From assembly GCA_003170915.1 (NCBI GenBank), contig PMYB01000157.1, forward strand, positions 63,597 to 108,362: 44,766 nt of DNA. Direction: 5' to 3'. Below are positions 43,853 through 44,766 of the stretch, piece after piece (the first letter of the stretch is position 1; each line of letters starts with the position of its first letter). The stretch comes from Bryobacterales bacterium (GTDB lineage Bacteria > Acidobacteriota > Terriglobia > Bryobacterales > Bryobacteraceae). Made by a program: the position numbers and the translations under genes. Under the pieces are notes generated by a model. The model did no database searches, was not told the origin of the DNA, and saw only the letters and a list, made by a program, of their open reading frames with translations.

Positions 43853-44766
43853 ATGCGACAAATCGTATTGGAAGCGCCACGACAATTCGTGGGACACGTT
43901 GTGCCGGCTGTGGTCAGAGAGGCCGGCGAGGCGCTGGTGAGGGTTCACCGCGTCGCCATATGCGGCAGCGATTGGCACGCCTTTGAAGGGGCTCAGGCTA
44001 ATTACACCTTTCCGCGCATCATCGGTCATGAGTTAGGCTGCGAGGTGCTGGAGGTTCCGGAGAACAATCGTGGCATCCGGCCGGGAGACCGTTGCGCCGT
44101 CGAGCCTCACCTGACCTGCGGCGTTTGCAGGCCTTGCCGCCTGAATCGCCCCAACTGCTGCGAGAACATGAAGGTGTTGGGGGTGCACGTGGACGGCGGG
44201 ATGCGGGGCCTCATGAACGTGCCCGTCGAGCGCCTGTACAAGTCGGAACGGCTCTCGTACGATCAATTGTCGTTGGTGGAATTCCTCACCATCGGCGCCC
44301 ATGCTGTGGCCCGCAGCGGGCTGGTGGCCGGCGAAGACGTTCTGATCGTGGGCGCGGGGCCCATCGGCCTGTCGGTGCTCCAGTTTGCGCTGACGGCGGG
44401 CGCCTCGGCGCGGATTATCGAGAAGGTCGAGTTCCGCCGCCGATTCGCCGGGCGTTTCGGCGTGGACGTGCTGTCGGATTACGATGGCCGCCCCGCTTCG
44501 GTGGTTTTCGACTGCACCGGCGATGAGGAAGCCATCACGGCCAGCTTCGACCGCGTGGGCCCGGCCGGGAGGCTGGTGCTGGTCGGCCAATTCCTGGGCT
44601 TCATCCCCTTCGACCATACGCCCTTCATCCGGCGGGAACTCGACATCATCGCGAGCCGCAACAGCCACCACCAGTTTCCGCGCGTGATCGGGATGATCGA
44701 GCGCGGCGAAATCAATCTGGACCCGTGGATCACCTGCCGCACGCCGCTGGCCGAAGTGCCCAAGGT
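43853..44766 (+). CDS. Zinc-dependent alcohol/polyol dehydrogenase, 3' end outside window
   Basis: At least 304 residues of a medium-chain dehydrogenase, open to the window edge. The start is MRQIVLEAPRQFVGHVV. Catalytic zinc ligands are the Cys in VAICGSDWH and the His/Glu in IIGHELG. Structural zinc is set by the C-x2-C-x2-C-x7-C series in HLTCGVCRPCRLNRPNCC. The Rossmann segment is VLIVGAGPIGLSVLQ. The family oxidises sugars, polyols or threonine with NAD(P). It sits after the cupin gene and probably has its own promoter. The missing part is only the last few dozen residues. Confidence 0.88.
   Translation, partial: MRQIVLEAPRQFVGHVVPAVVREAGEALVRVHRVAICGSDWHAFEGAQANYTFPRIIGHELGCEVLEVPENNRGIRPGDRCAVEPHLTCGVCRPCRLNRPNCCENMKVLGVHVDGGMRGLMNVPVERLYKSERLSYDQLSLVEFLTIGAHAVARSGLVAGEDVLIVGAGPIGLSVLQFALTAGASARIIEKVEFRRRFAGRFGVDVLSDYDGRPASVVFDCTGDEEAITASFDRVGPAGRLVLVGQFLGFIPFDHTPFIRRELDIIASRNSHHQFPRVIGMIERGEINLDPWITCRTPLAEVPK

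Overview
The window is a GC-rich, densely coding bacterial chromosome segment. Its mix of secreted plant-polymer hydrolases, a FtsX/MacB-type permease, a TPR protein, dispersed palindromic repeats and a TATACT-type -10 motif looks like a soil Acidobacterium of the Solibacter/Bryobacter kind. That assignment is an inference from gene content; there is no rRNA or other phylogenetic marker here.

Layout. (1) 1-3922: arginine operon argF (5' end outside the window)-argG-argH-argR, with tight or overlapping junctions. (2) 3925-11892: secreted carbohydrate enzymes. A large discoidin/GH2 protein converges on a minus-strand operon (HD-domain protein plus GH2 beta-galactosidase-like enzyme), with a palindromic repeat between them; then comes the remnant of an aldo/keto reductase and a GH105/88-type unsaturated-uronyl hydrolase. 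(3) 11973-14026: a TPR protein coupled to a MacB/FtsX permease. (4) 14213-15594: an IS4-family element, with a frameshifted transposase, sitting inside a long hairpin repeat and flanked by a 10-bp target duplication. (5) 15619-20451: a ROK kinase, divergent from an overlapping operon of a PrpB-like lyase, LeuC-like and LeuD-like hydratase subunits and an IDH/homoisocitrate-dehydrogenase-like enzyme. (6) 20476-26230: a defence/addiction island with a MazF/PemK-type toxin pair, a type III restriction-modification locus (mod damaged, res intact) and HicBA. A 46-bp direct repeat copied from the 3' part of the dehydrogenase gene brackets the MazF and R-M part. (7) 26397-36089: a PEGA-domain protein, a beta-glucuronidase, an MFS transporter, two small envelope proteins, a shrunken glycosidase-like protein, and an overlapping operon of two GH28 paralogues plus a hydroxypyruvate-isomerase-like enzyme. 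(8) 36250-43119: a split transketolase, a sugar isomerase/epimerase, a decayed ADP-ribosylglycohydrolase, a GH39 enzyme and a TIM-barrel/SUMF1 fusion, nearly all translationally coupled. (9) 43187-end: a bicupin and a zinc alcohol dehydrogenase that runs off the window.

How it fits together. The hydrolases (GH28, GH105, GH2 glucuronidase and galactosidase, GH39) suit breakdown of pectin or rhamnogalacturonan side chains. The isomerases, split transketolase, ROK kinase and polyol/sugar dehydrogenase could feed the released sugars into central metabolism.

The most unusual points are the direct-repeat-bracketed defence island at the end of an icd-family gene, the IS inserted into a hairpin repeat, the lyase/hydratase/dehydrogenase operon of unknown substrate, and at least three genes that look internally deleted. 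The deletions and frameshifts could be real decay or assembly error; reads or a close relative would decide.
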